A stretch of DNA of 64,000 nt from Chitinophaga niastensis (GCF_003014755.1 NZ_PYAW01000003.1:620001-684000), one strand, 5' to 3'. Numbered from the stretch's first letter, positions 1 to 6,848 are shown. Made by a program: numbers and translations. The notes: a model not told the origin generated them from the letters alone.

Positions 1-2
1 AA

Positions 3-500
3 GATGATATTGTAACCTGTATAGGAAGAAAGCAACCCAGAGCATGTTACATGATCAACATTAAATTTAAAACGTTGGGCACAAATACAGTAAAAACCGG
101 GTATCTTTTGGGTAGCCTGTCATTTTTAGCATTTGTTGGTTTTCTTTTTTTGAGATCTGTTAAGCCGCGAAGGGCTTTACCTGAGGATGGTCAGCATACG
201 GGCATGATTACTTTGGGCTCAGTTTTGTTTGATGCGAAGAATCGTAAGCTTATAATAAATGGACAGACGACAGACTTAACCGGAACTGAAACCCGTGTAT
301 TGGCTATTTTCGCGTTGTCTCCTAACGAGATAATAGAGAGAAGCCGGTTGCAAAAAGAGATCTGGGAAGATGAAGGTATTATTGTTGGGCGTAGCCTGGA
401 TATGTTCATATCAAAACTTAGGAAAAAACTAGAATTTGATCCGAATGTCAAAATTGTGGTGATACGTGGCAAAGGCTATAAGCTTGAAATTAGCTCTTAA
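3..500 (+). CDS. Membrane-anchored winged-helix regulator, C-terminal part (5' end outside window)
   Basis: The reading frame is open from the first bases of the window, without a stop, into the ATG at 51, so the gene very probably begins upstream. The residues before that Met (DDIVTCIGRKQPRACY) look like the end of an extracytoplasmic domain seen in a Bacteroidota family with a periplasmic N-terminus, one membrane helix and a cytoplasmic OmpR-type DNA-binding domain. Within the window there is a membrane segment (GYLLGSLSFLAFVGFLFL) and then a winged helix ending in the recognition and wing motifs GRSLDMFISKLRKKL and VIRGKGYKLEI. It is expected to bind DNA while tethered to the inner membrane, without a receiver domain. 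An alternative is a short protein starting at 51. Signal and target genes are not visible. Confidence 0.75.
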   Translation, partial: DDIVTCIGRKQPRACYMINIKFKTLGTNTVKTGYLLGSLSFLAFVGFLFLRSVKPRRALPEDGQHTGMITLGSVLFDAKNRKLIINGQTTDLTGTETRVLAIFALSPNEIIERSRLQKEIWEDEGIIVGRSLDMFISKLRKKLEFDPNVKIVVIRGKGYKLEISS

Positions 501-640
501 AAAGAATCTTCTCACCCAAAACTGATCAGTTTCTCTTACCCGGAAATTGCTATAACAAAAAAGCACTGCATAAATTGCAATATCTGTTACTTGATCTGAC
601 ACTAGATCTGTTTCATTAAAGACTTAATAATCAATAACAT

Positions 641-669
641 TTGGTTCGATAATTTACCGTTACTGGGCA
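641..669 (+). repeat. tRNA-Leu-3'-end-like repeat, copy 1
   Basis: The segment starts TTGGTTCGA and ends TTACTGGGCA. It resembles the T-arm and 3' acceptor strand of the tRNA-Leu at 25583-25666 but has a longer T-loop and no 5' tRNA half. The upstream bases (aataatcaataacat) are also shared with copy 2. A hairpin terminator follows directly. Confidence 0.7.
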
Positions 670-680
670 TTTGGCGAGAA

Positions 681-708
681 GCCGGAGATACTATCTCCGG
701 CTTTTTTT
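681..708 (+). terminator. Rho-independent terminator after repeat copy 1
   Basis: The stem GCCGGAGAT pairs with ATCTCCGGC around a very short loop and is followed by seven T. Almost the same stem recurs at 1198-1218 and 10953-10970. Confidence 0.85.
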
Positions 709-741
709 TATAAATCAAGGAGAATGTTATTATCTTAGATT

Positions 742-1182
742 ATGCTTTATGATCCCGCAAATCCGGTTGTACAATTATGCGTAAAAGGCATAGAAACTGA
801 ATATAGTGGCAACCTTGAGAAAGCTGATACTCTATACAGGGAAGCATGGGAGTTAGCCAAAAATGATTTGGAATTTCTTACTTCAGCACATTACCTGGCC
901 AGAGTTCAATCAGACCCTAGGGAGTCATTCAGATGGAATTTGCTAGCATTGGAATATGCAACTAAAACAACGGATCTGGATATAATTGCTTTCTATCCGT
1001 CATTATATCTCAACGTTGCTAAGTCTTATGAAAACTTGAGAAGCTTCGCGGACGCTTATAAATACTATTTGCTTGCGCATGACTGCATACAAGATCTTCC
1101 AGATGATGGGTACGGTATTATGATTCGTAAAGGAATTGAGGCTGGCCAGGAAAGACTTAAAGAGAAGACACCAATTAGTTAG
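742..1182 (+). CDS. TPR-like small helical protein of unknown function
   Basis: A 146-residue soluble protein with alternating helices typical of tetratricopeptide arrays: GNLEKADTLYREAWELA near 23-39, FLTSAHYLARVQ near 45-56, and SLYLNVAKSYENLRSFADAYKYYLLAH near 90-116. There is no signal peptide and no catalytic motif. Similar Bacteroidota proteins are sometimes labelled rRNA adenine methyltransferase, but no methyltransferase motif is present here, so that label should not be copied. TPR proteins usually serve as protein-protein scaffolds. The gene stands alone between two nearly identical GCCGGAGAT hairpins and so forms its own transcription unit. It starts at an ATG shortly after the AAGGAGA at 718. 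Confidence 0.75.
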   Translation: MLYDPANPVVQLCVKGIETEYSGNLEKADTLYREAWELAKNDLEFLTSAHYLARVQSDPRESFRWNLLALEYATKTTDLDIIAFYPSLYLNVAKSYENLRSFADAYKYYLLAHDCIQDLPDDGYGIMIRKGIEAGQERLKEKTPIS

Positions 1183-1183
1183 T

Positions 1184-1232
1184 AACAATACACAAACGCC
1201 GGAGATAATATCTCCGGCATTTGTGTATTGTT
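1184..1232. terminator. Long bidirectional hairpin terminator
   Basis: AACAATACACAAA and GCCGGAGAT on the left pair with ATCTCCGGC and TTTGTGTATTGTT on the right, giving a stem of about 22 bp with one C/A mismatch and a three-base loop. It begins one base after the stop of the TPR-like gene. Confidence 0.85.
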
Positions 1233-1400
1233 ATCTTCTCAACTACATTTCAAAGAGGATGGTGATCAATTTTTATTAGCTGGAATTATTTAAATTGTAA
1301 AAAGGCGGCCGGTAGACATAAGATCTGGATGATATAGAAAAAATTACTCCGGCGAATAATTAATCTAATCCCCACTTAACAACTTTATAATCAATAATAT

Positions 1401-1431
1401 TTGGTTCGAAAACATACCGGTAGTGGGGCAC
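1401..1431 (+). repeat. tRNA-Leu-3'-end-like repeat, copy 2
   Basis: TTGGTTCGA is followed by a spacer and then TAGTGGGGCAC. Only the 3' part of a tRNA is represented. This is the one copy whose downstream DNA (terminator and att-like block) also matches the DNA after the intact tRNA-Leu. Confidence 0.7.
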
Positions 1432-1435
1432 TCCA

Positions 1436-1474
1436 TAGCTCTGTAAGTCATTGATTTACAGAGCTATTTTTATT
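1436..1474 (+). terminator. Hairpin terminator after repeat copy 2
   Basis: TAGCTCTGTAA pairs with TTACAGAGCTA and is followed by ATTTTTATT. Stem and loop resemble the terminator of the intact tRNA-Leu gene at 25673-25706. Confidence 0.8.
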
Positions 1475-1480
1475 CCCCGA

Positions 1481-1545
1481 ATGTCATAAAATCACGCTTT
1501 TTAGCCCTTTCTCCCACTATTTACGACACTCAAATGACACTCAGT
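1481..1545 (+). other. Att-like sequence, homologous to the region behind tRNA-Leu
   Basis: It contains ATGTCAT, TCACGCTTT, TCCCACTATTTACGACAC (1512-1529) and a further ATGACAC. The same ordered words occur behind tRNA-Leu at 25713-25755, where 15 of 18 bases of the TCCCACTATT block match. Repeated TGTCA/TGACA words in both orientations are typical of integrase arm sites. The reading as an attachment remnant is inference. Confidence 0.5.
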
Positions 1546-1614
1546 TTTGCAGGCATCTTCGCAAGGTGAATAGCATCGCCCCCCTTGTTGGTAGATGGGA
1601 TTTCCTACGTTTGC

Positions 1615-2196
1615 TTAATCATCAATTCCTTTGCCATCTAAAATATGCTGATAGTATTTTTCAATTCTTGCCTCTCTTGTTTTGGGTTGTTTAGCTTGGT
1701 TGAAGTAAAATAAATATCCCGTTTGCCGTCCGGGTGTTAAAGAATAAAATGCTTTGTTTAATACCTCGTCCTCGTCTAAAACTCTCTGAAATTCTTCAGG
1801 AACAGGGTAGTCAGCAGCTTTTTTCATTTCTACTTTCTTTCCCGATTTTTCGATTTCAATCGCTTCCTTAATGTATTCTTTAATAACAGATTCTAGTTTA
1901 ATGATTTGTCCGGCATCGGTAAATCTGATTTGTCTTGCCGACTGTACATTGTCGGTTTGCTGAATCATAATGCTTTTAATGTCTCTCATCAAAACACCTT
2001 TATAAAACAATAATGCACAGTATTCCTTAAATCCGTGAATGAGAACGATGTTTTTTCCCTGAAAAGTATAACAGGGATGCATCCATTTATAATCTTCTTC
2101 AAGCGATTTGTTTTCGCAGACTATTTCTCGCAATAAATCAAACTCTTCTTTCCATTTATTGGCTTTCTCGAAAAAGTATTCTGCTTGTGCGTTCAT
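1615..2196 (-). CDS. YdeI/OmpD-associated family protein (DUF1801-like)
   Basis: A 193-residue cytoplasmic protein. The N-terminal half has the DUF1801-like core (YKWMHPCYTFQGKNIVLIHGFKEY, given here as overlapping parts of residues 36-60). The C-terminal half has the YdeI signature LTPGRQTGYLFYFNQAKQPK followed by TREARIEKYYQHILDGKG. The molecular function of this family is not settled; some relatives are linked to peptide or stress resistance. The gene is separated from the DoxX operon by about 160 bp that includes a hairpin, so it is likely a separate unit. It starts with MNAQAEYFFEKANKWKEE at an ATG preceded by AT-rich DNA. Confidence 0.85.
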   Translation of the reverse strand: MNAQAEYFFEKANKWKEEFDLLREIVCENKSLEEDYKWMHPCYTFQGKNIVLIHGFKEYCALLFYKGVLMRDIKSIMIQQTDNVQSARQIRFTDAGQIIKLESVIKEYIKEAIEIEKSGKKVEMKKAADYPVPEEFQRVLDEDEVLNKAFYSLTPGRQTGYLFYFNQAKQPKTREARIEKYYQHILDGKGIDD

Positions 2197-2308
2197 AAAA
2201 TGTAGGTTTAATTTTATCCGAAATTTTCTATCAGCTGGCTTGAAATATCAGGATACATATCGTAAGTAATGCAAAAATGAATAGTGCAATAAACTCCGAA
2301 CAACTGTT

Positions 2309-2356
2309 TTCACAGTTGTCCACAAAGTCCTGCCGAACTCTATGGACAACTGTGAA
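2309..2356. terminator. 14-bp inverted repeat downstream of the DoxX gene
   Basis: TTCACAGTTGTCCA and TGGACAACTGTGAA form a perfect 14-bp stem with a 20-base loop, ending three bases from the DoxX stop codon. There is no clear T-run on the minus strand. It may be a terminator, an mRNA-stabilising hairpin or an operator. Confidence 0.5.
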
Positions 2357-2358
2357 AT

Positions 2359-2754
2359 TTAATTTTTATTCAAAATGATTTTTTTCTCGGCAGGTCTAAA
2401 ATACCAAGACACAGCAATAAGAACAAGATAAAGCAAAGCAGGAGCCATTAAACCGAATGAATCGCCTGACGCTATGTGTGAATACAAAGCTCCGGTAACT
2501 GTAAAGAAAATTCCAGCATAAGCCCATTCTTTCAATAAGGGATACTTAGGAATAAGCAGAGCCACTACTCCCAATAATTTCCAAATTCCAAGCAGGGTAA
2601 GTATATAAGCAGGATATCCTAAATGATCTACATTTTGCACTCCACCAGCTCCTTCTGTTTTTATCTTAAAAATTTGTATTGCGGCTGTTGATACCAACCC
2701 TAAAGCCAACCATATGGTAGCAATCCAGTAAATTATTTTATTTCTCTTCGTCAT
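2359..2754 (-). CDS. DoxX-like family membrane protein
   Basis: 131 residues with four predicted membrane helices: IIYWIATIWLALGLVSTAAI near 7-26, LTLLGIWKLLGVVALLI near 52-68, WAYAGIFFTVTGALYSHI near 77-94, and LMAPALLYLVLIAVSWYF near 102-119. This fits the DoxX-like family in length and layout. The biochemical role of these inner-membrane proteins is not well defined. It is the last gene of the ArsR-VOC-SRPBCC-DoxX operon, seven bases after the SRPBCC stop. The same set (ArsR regulator, SRPBCC, DoxX, glyoxalase) is common in Bacteroidota, which suggests joint induction by a small-molecule or envelope stress. Confidence 0.85.
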   Translation of the reverse strand: MTKRNKIIYWIATIWLALGLVSTAAIQIFKIKTEGAGGVQNVDHLGYPAYILTLLGIWKLLGVVALLIPKYPLLKEWAYAGIFFTVTGALYSHIASGDSFGLMAPALLYLVLIAVSWYFRPAEKKIILNKN

Positions 2755-2761
2755 AACCGTA

Positions 2762-3226
2762 TTATTTTAGTTTATTTACAACTTCCTGCAGCCTGTTATG
2801 GGCCATATTGATACCTTGCGCAAAAGGCATTTGCAGCAAATTATTTCTGAATTCAACAGACTTAAACACAATGTGCATGGTGAGTTTGCTGGTAGCGTCC
2901 GTTAGTTTCTCAAACTCTAAATATTCAAGTTGAACTTGGAAAGGTGAGTTTTCCATTTCAAATGTCCGTGTGATTTTTTTGTTCGGAACAAATTCGTGTA
3001 TTGTTCCGTTTGCAGAAAAAACCACATTGCCATTATGTGATGTTTCAAATTGGTAACTACCGTGATTTTTATTTTCAAGCTTCAATACTTTTGTTCCCAT
3101 CCATTGTTCAATAATTTCGGGTTCTTCATAAGCTTTAAAAAGCAATTCCAAAGGCAAATCAAATTCCCTTGTGATTACGATTTGCTGTTTGTCGTCTTCG
3201 GCAGTCACTTTTGTTTTTTGTTCCAT
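2762..3226 (-). CDS. SRPBCC (AHSA1-type) domain protein
   Basis: 154 residues of helix-grip fold. The start VITREFDLPLELLFKAYEEP, the motif EQWMGTK and the closing helix GINMAHNRLQEVVNKLK are typical of AHSA1 proteins, which form a hydrophobic cavity for lipids or aromatic ligands. There is no catalytic motif. It lies 17 bases after the VOC gene and 7 bases before DoxX in one operon headed by ArsR. In such operons the SRPBCC partner may bind the same ligand class handled by the VOC protein; this is inference from context. Confidence 0.88.
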   Translation of the reverse strand: MEQKTKVTAEDDKQQIVITREFDLPLELLFKAYEEPEIIEQWMGTKVLKLENKNHGSYQFETSHNGNVVFSANGTIHEFVPNKKITRTFEMENSPFQVQLEYLEFEKLTDATSKLTMHIVFKSVEFRNNLLQMPFAQGINMAHNRLQEVVNKLK

Positions 3227-3243
3227 GCTATTTTGTGTATTGT

Positions 3244-3576
3244 TTAAATTTGAATAAGCCCGATAATATTGCCGCTAGTATCTTTAGCGCTTGCTACCAA
3301 TCTTCCTTCCCCGACATCAGTTATGTCCCGAGTAATTTCGGCTCCCGAGTCAAGGAGTGTTTGTAAACTGTTTTTAATATCGGCAACATGGAAAAATGCG
3401 GCTAAGCCTCCTTCAGGACTATCAGGAACCAAACCTATATCCTGATTGTCGACTTTAAAGCCAATGTAATACGGACTGTCCGCATACGGCTCAACACCTA
3501 ATAGTTTTGCGAATAACGCTTTTGATTGTGTCATATCCTTAACTGGATAGAGAACTGTTTTAATTCCTTGATTCAT
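3244..3576 (-). CDS. VOC family (glyoxalase/bleomycin-resistance fold) protein
   Basis: A 110-residue protein with two beta-alpha-beta-beta-beta modules: TVLYPVKDMTQSKALFAKLL near 7-26, GFKVDNQDIGLVPD near 39-52, AAFFHVADIKNSLQTLLDSG near 59-78, and the end LVASAKDTSGNIIGLIQ. The usual VOC metal ligands are only partly recognisable, so activity cannot be assigned. It is the second gene of the ArsR-led operon, with a 66-bp gap to ArsR. A role in detoxification or ligand binding fits the family but is not shown here. Confidence 0.88.
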   Translation of the reverse strand: MNQGIKTVLYPVKDMTQSKALFAKLLGVEPYADSPYYIGFKVDNQDIGLVPDSPEGGLAAFFHVADIKNSLQTLLDSGAEITRDITDVGEGRLVASAKDTSGNIIGLIQI

Positions 3577-3642
3577 GAGTTTTTATTTTTTCTACTCTTT
3601 TGGATTTTCGGTTACTCCCGTTTTTTCATGGTCGCTGCTCCA

Positions 3643-3966
3643 CTATTTTTTTGATTTGTATTGTTTCATCACTGCTTCGAGTTTATTAAATCTATCATCC
3701 CACATTTGGCGAAATGGTTCGATAAAGTCTGCTACTTCTTTCATTTTTTTTGCATTTATGTCATAATAAATTTCTCTGCCCTTTTGCTCTTGCTTCAGCA
3801 GTTCGCATTCTGTAAGGATTTGCAAGTGTTTTGAAACAGTGGGTCTTGCTGTATCAAAGTTTGATGCAATTGCACCTGCTGTCATAGATTGGGATGCAAC
3901 CAACAGAAGTATTGCTCTTCTTGTAGGGTCGGCAATAGCCTGAAAAACGTCTCGTCTTAAATTCAT
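3643..3966 (-). CDS. ArsR-family winged-helix repressor
   Basis: 107 residues matching stand-alone ArsR/SmtB repressors. It starts RRDVFQAIADPTRRAILLLV, continues with the helix-turn-helix TAGAIASNFDTARPTVSKHL near 29-48, the recognition helix and wing LLKQEQKGREIYYDINAKKM near 55-74, and a C-terminal helix with FRQMWDDRFNKLE. No metal-binding Cys cluster of the ArsR type is present, so the inducer is probably not a thiophilic metal. It is the first gene of the operon running to 2359 and probably represses it. The upstream region near 3970-4015 holds near-palindromic ACATGTAGTTATTTGACTAC, a plausible operator. Confidence 0.9.
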   Translation of the reverse strand: MNLRRDVFQAIADPTRRAILLLVASQSMTAGAIASNFDTARPTVSKHLQILTECELLKQEQKGREIYYDINAKKMKEVADFIEPFRQMWDDRFNKLEAVMKQYKSKK

Positions 3967-4103
3967 CCTGAAGTCATTTGGCTACAAATATACATGTAGT
4001 TATTTGACTACCAATTTTTTTTTATTTTTTTTCAATAACCAAGACAATGTTAGATACTTATTAGAGAAGATGTTTGCAGTAACCTATTAATTATCAATAC
4101 AAT

Positions 4104-4133
4104 TTGGTTCGAGAATCTACCGCTACTGGGCAC
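4104..4133 (+). repeat. tRNA-Leu-3'-end-like repeat, copy 3
   Basis: TTGGTTCGA is followed by a spacer and then GCTACTGGGCAC. It is preceded by attatcaataca, as in copies 1 and 2. It lies beyond the promoter end of the ArsR operon, so it terminates nothing on its own strand here. Confidence 0.7.
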
Positions 4134-4177
4134 AAAAACGACAAAACCCGCTCTAAGAGCGGGTTTTGTCGTTTTTG
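4133..4177. terminator. 22-bp perfect hairpin terminator after repeat copy 3
   Basis: Two perfect 22-bp arms surround a single central A (4155). The inner stem is ACCCGCTCT/AGAGCGGGT and the outer ends are A- and T-rich, so it could stop transcription from either side. Confidence 0.85.
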
Positions 4178-4357
4178 TGATTTGCGTTGATTATAATAAA
4201 GAACGCTAAATCCTTGTTGATTAAAGGTTATGTTGATTCGATTTCAGCATTGTTTACCTTTCCAAAGGTTTATTATACTTGTATATACGATTTTGCTAAA
4301 TTAAAACTTAGATCTGCTCCTACCTGCTTATCTCCTGTTCCTGATGTAAGTAAAATA

Positions 4358-4379
4358 CCCCCGGGTCATAACCCGGGGG
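4358..4379 (-). terminator. Terminator of the lanthipeptide precursor gene
   Basis: Arms CCCCCGGGT/ACCCGGGGG form a 9-bp stem with a four-base loop. On the minus strand it is followed by TATTTTA. It sits 45 bp after the stop at 4425. Confidence 0.8.
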
Positions 4380-4424
4380 AGCTTGTTTTTAAAAGCTGGT
4401 CATTGGTATCATTATTTATAAAGA

Positions 4425-4631
4425 TCACCAAGGAGTACAGCCAAATGTACAGTCCATAGTACATGCCTGATATTGTGATGCACATGGATCAGGCCGTACT
4501 GTAGTGGGACCTGAAGGACCTACAGGTCCGGAAATTGCATTACCACCCTGAATTAATTGAGCTCCGTTCCTGCTTAAGCTGGTAACCTTGATCATGCTCA
4601 GACTTAACTTTTTTTCTGATTTTTTTTTCAT
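4425..4631 (-). CDS. Class I lanthipeptide-type precursor peptide
   Basis: A 68-residue ribosomal peptide precursor. The Lys-rich leader (MKKKSEKKLSLSMIKVTSL, then SRNGAQLIQGG) has the KKLSL..IKV box and double-glycine end characteristic of Bacteroidota class I lanthipeptide precursors, a group that includes the pinensins of Chitinophaga. The core after the GG at 29-30 carries Ser/Thr residues and four Cys (DPCASQYQACTMDCTFGCTPW is its end, overlapping 21 residues, so read it as DPCASQYQAC then TMDCTFGCTPW). It could form (methyl)lanthionine rings if a dehydratase and cyclase act in trans. No LanB, LanC, transporter or protease is encoded nearby. It is immediately downstream of a decayed second precursor. 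Confidence 0.8.
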   Translation of the reverse strand: MKKKSEKKLSLSMIKVTSLSRNGAQLIQGGNAISGPVGPSGPTTVRPDPCASQYQACTMDCTFGCTPW

Positions 4632-4768
4632 GTTAACAAATGTTTATAATTAATGATAAAAAACTACGGTAACGGGTATACGATTTTATAGATGTAAATA
4701 CTACAGCAACATTCCAGTTAACAGGAAATAATAGTTTTGTGGTATTTTTTTGAGTTGGAATGATGGGC

Positions 4769-4933
4769 TTAGCTACAGGGATAACCAGCCCTTCCGCATG
4801 AAATAGTGTTATTGCCGCCACACCCGTCGCATATCTGGATAGAAGAAGTAACAGCCCTTTGGCTCCTTGCATGGTTTCCAGGTTAGTCAGTTTATTTTCT
4901 TCAGACTCAGTTTTTTTTGATACTTTTTTTCAT
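4769..4933 (-). pseudogene. Decayed lanthipeptide precursor gene
   Basis: Reading the minus strand from the ATG at 4933 gives MKKSIKKN and a stop. Adding single-base shifts recovers the expected leader in pieces: KKLSLKKIN, then LTNLETMQGAKG, then in a third frame a core containing ICDGCGGNNTISCGRAG and ending YPCS with TAA at 4769-4771. The leader box, Gly-rich junction and Ser/Thr/Cys-rich core match the intact precursor just downstream. Three frame changes, two of them next to A-runs, make it non-functional as read. Sequencing error in homopolymers could explain one or two shifts but hardly all three. The long open frame 4633-4872 in another phase is an artefact. Confidence 0.7.
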
Positions 4934-5459
4934 AACTGATAATTGTTTTTGGGTAAAAGAATGAGCATATTTTCCTGCCTCGGATAAAGCAGTGCTAACA
5001 GTATAACTACATGGCACTTTCAGGTGATCACCCTGGCATCAGGTGATAACGTGTGTCTGTTTGATGGAGGAATTTCACATGAAAGCAAGGCAGCATAAGC
5101 AAATAATTCGTTCTCGCTTCATGAATAAAACCTATGGGCAGATTCAGAGATCACATTTTAAATAAATGTTACACAGATCTCTTGAAGGGGAAATATATGA
5201 TGATATCTTTATTGTCAACGGGTTTTAAAACTTATGTAATAGGGTTTATATCTGACATCAAATGTTGACACAAATATGATGTTTTTAGGATGTTCACATT
5301 TGATATAAATTACCAGATTGTTTACCGATTTTATCCATTTAGCACGAATATTATCTTGACCATTTGATTGAATAATTGATCCTGGCAATAATGAGCGAAC
5401 TTACTAGCTAATTAATCAGAAAAGATGTAATTCCTTAATACCTTCAAAACTAATAAGAA
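4934..5459. other. Gene-poor stretch upstream of the lanthipeptide pair
   Basis: I see no convincing gene. On the minus strand from about 5110 down to 4934 two overlapping frames stay open for about 35 codons each (for example AGKYAHSFTQKQLSVMKK leading into the pseudogene start), which may be decayed coding DNA, but no family is recognisable. Confidence 0.4.
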
Positions 5460-5489
5460 TTGGTTCGATATTATTCCAGTTCCGGGCAC
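5460..5489 (+). repeat. tRNA-Leu-3'-end-like repeat, copy 4
   Basis: TTGGTTCGATATTATT is followed by CCAGTTCCGGGCAC. This differs by one base from the 14-base acceptor-side end CCAGTTCTGGGCAC of the intact tRNA-Leu. The T-loop is five bases longer than in a functional tRNA. Confidence 0.75.
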
Positions 5490-5496
5490 AAGAAAT

Positions 5497-5526
5497 AAAA
5501 CCCGCTCCTAGAACGGGTTTTGTCGT
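5497..5526 (+). terminator. Hairpin terminator after repeat copy 4
   Basis: AAAACCCG and CGGGTTTT flank a short loop, followed by TGTCGTTTTA. The sequence is related to the terminator after copy 3. Confidence 0.75.
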
Positions 5527-5795
5527 TTTATAATTCGAGCTGCATACTGACGATTTCTAATTACTTCTTAGTTCAAACTAACTTGTTTTCCAATATCCAA
5601 TCATTTTTGAAGTTAAGATGATCCCGGATACTTCTCATTTCATATCTAAATATAGGCAGTCCCGCCCTACACGTTAAATTTCCCGAAGAATGATAATTAT
5701 CATATGCCTCTCATATACCAACATCTACCTTTGATTAGCAGTTAACAGACACATTTAAAATTATCAGATCGTTTATCAATTTAAAATCCTCTTAT

Positions 5796-6149
5796 ATGAA
5801 AAATCCCTGGATAGGAAAAACGTTAATAGGAATAGCCATCATACACACGATGTTTGGATTGGTTGTATTCAGAGATATTTTGGGACAACTATACCACGAT
5901 GGCCTACTTAACACCATAAAGGTTGAATCGGACAGAAATGCCGCTTTTTGGTTTTTATTTACCGGATTTGTATGGATATTACTGGGAATCTTTGTTAACA
6001 GCGCAGAAAAAAATCAATACACGATACCTCCTGTAATAGGTTGGAGCCTGCTGGTTACAGCCTTGTTAGCTGTTATTATTATGCCTGCTTCCGGTTTTTG
6101 GCTGTTGTTTATTCCTGCAATAGCGTTAATAAAAAGGAATAAGCCGTAA
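5796..6149 (+). CDS. DUF6463-like four-helix membrane protein
   Basis: 117 residues with four hydrophobic segments: TLIGIAIIHTMFGLVVF near 9-25, AAFWFLFTGFVWILLGIFV near 49-67, VIGWSLLVTALLAVIIM near 80-96, and GFWLLFIPAIALI near 100-112. Length and layout fit the small membrane family DUF6463. No function is known. It is a single-gene unit upstream of repeat copy 5. About 300 bp of apparently empty DNA precede it. It starts at MKNPWIGKT; no strong Shine-Dalgarno is seen, which is usual for this phylum. Confidence 0.75.
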   Translation: MKNPWIGKTLIGIAIIHTMFGLVVFRDILGQLYHDGLLNTIKVESDRNAAFWFLFTGFVWILLGIFVNSAEKNQYTIPPVIGWSLLVTALLAVIIMPASGFWLLFIPAIALIKRNKP

Positions 6150-6248
6150 AATATAAAGGGGTGGCGGTATTCATGGTTTATAAGTAACAAGTAAGTTGAA
6201 AGCTGGCAGCATACTTATTTCACTCAATTGTTTCAATAACAGTAATAT

Positions 6249-6278
6249 TTGGTTCGATATTATTCCAGTTCTGGGCAC
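6249..6278 (+). repeat. tRNA-Leu-3'-end-like repeat, copy 5
   Basis: TTGGTTCGATATTATT is followed by CCAGTTCTGGGCAC. The last 14 bases are identical to the 3' end of the intact tRNA-Leu, and TGGTTCGA is also identical. Confidence 0.8.
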
Positions 6279-6280
6279 TA

Positions 6281-6311
6281 AAGCCGGTCAACATTGACCG
6301 GCTTTTTTTAT
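6281..6311 (+). terminator. Hairpin terminator after repeat copy 5
   Basis: AAGCCGGTCAA pairs perfectly with TTGACCGGCTT across a two-base loop and is followed by a run of T. Confidence 0.85.
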
Positions 6312-6324
6312 TTTCCACCCTGAG

Positions 6325-6768
6325 TTATTTTAACTCAGGCGTTCCTTTTCCTTCCGTTAATAATTTGAACAAACTTCCTTTTATATATTGGCCCCAAGCG
6401 TTTGTGCAACTATTATAACATTCTACTTCGGGAACTAATCCAATATGCGTAAAATTGATTTGCGTTTTGCCGTCCTTTTCAGCAATTTCAAAGCTAATTT
6501 TAGTGTTGGTCCATTCATGTTTGTCTTTAAGAAAATTAAGTTTGCTGTCAGTAACAAGCCATACTACTTTTTTATCTGGAATAACTTCGACTAATTTTTG
6601 TTTTGAAACATGAATGTCGTCAAAACGAACTGTAAATTCATCATTCAGTTTTTGCGAACTGCCTTCCAAATTTTCTGTCCACCATTTTGAAACGCTGTTA
6701 ATGCTTTCGAATGCTTCTTGTGCTGTAGCATTAACCGTAATAATTTCATTATAATCTTGTGTTTTCAT
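6325..6768 (-). CDS. SRPBCC (AHSA1-type) domain protein, twin A
   Basis: 147 residues when started at MKTQDYNEIITVNATAQEAF (6768), which aligns with the start of the fold; an upstream in-frame Met at 6825 would add a non-conserved tail. The protein has the helix-grip layout: AFESINSVSKWWTENLEG near 15-32, FTVRFDDIHVSKQKLVEVIP near 42-61, KVVWLVTDSKLNF near 64-76, and a C-terminal helix NAWGQYIKGSLFKLLTEGKG. It is clearly a paralogue of the next gene (shared W-W near 25, CTNAW/CSNAW, GLVPE.EC). Such proteins are ligand-binding domains with no catalytic residues to read. It probably forms a unit with 6849-7340. Confidence 0.88.
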   Translation of the reverse strand: MKTQDYNEIITVNATAQEAFESINSVSKWWTENLEGSSQKLNDEFTVRFDDIHVSKQKLVEVIPDKKVVWLVTDSKLNFLKDKHEWTNTKISFEIAEKDGKTQINFTHIGLVPEVECYNSCTNAWGQYIKGSLFKLLTEGKGTPELK

Positions 6769-6848
6769 TTTCTTTTTTTTAGTTACACAATGGGAGAATT
6801 CCTCCCTCGTAAACATGATCTGCAAAAGCTTGTCAAATCGTATCGCAA

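Larger units (their letters stand above)
1233..1614. other. Intergenic region with repeat copy 2 and att-like sequence
   Basis: No gene is visible in this stretch. It contains repeat copy 2, its terminator and an att-like block, annotated separately. The part before 1400 is AT-rich with no clear open frame. Confidence 0.6.

Noticed and set aside
641..669. Functional tRNA genes at the five repeats
   Set aside because: There is no matching 5' acceptor strand, D-arm or anticodon arm upstream, and the T-loop is enlarged.
742..1182. rRNA adenine methyltransferase label for the TPR-like protein
   Set aside because: No SAM-binding GxGxG or NPPY-type motif is present; the sequence is helical repeat-like.
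4187..4459. A 90-codon open frame on the plus strand
   Set aside because: It overlaps the terminator and end of the lanthipeptide gene, has no family-like features, and its composition is that of non-coding DNA.
4633..4872. A 79-codon frame on the minus strand
   Set aside because: It reads the decayed lanthipeptide gene in the wrong phase; the leader and core are recovered in other phases.
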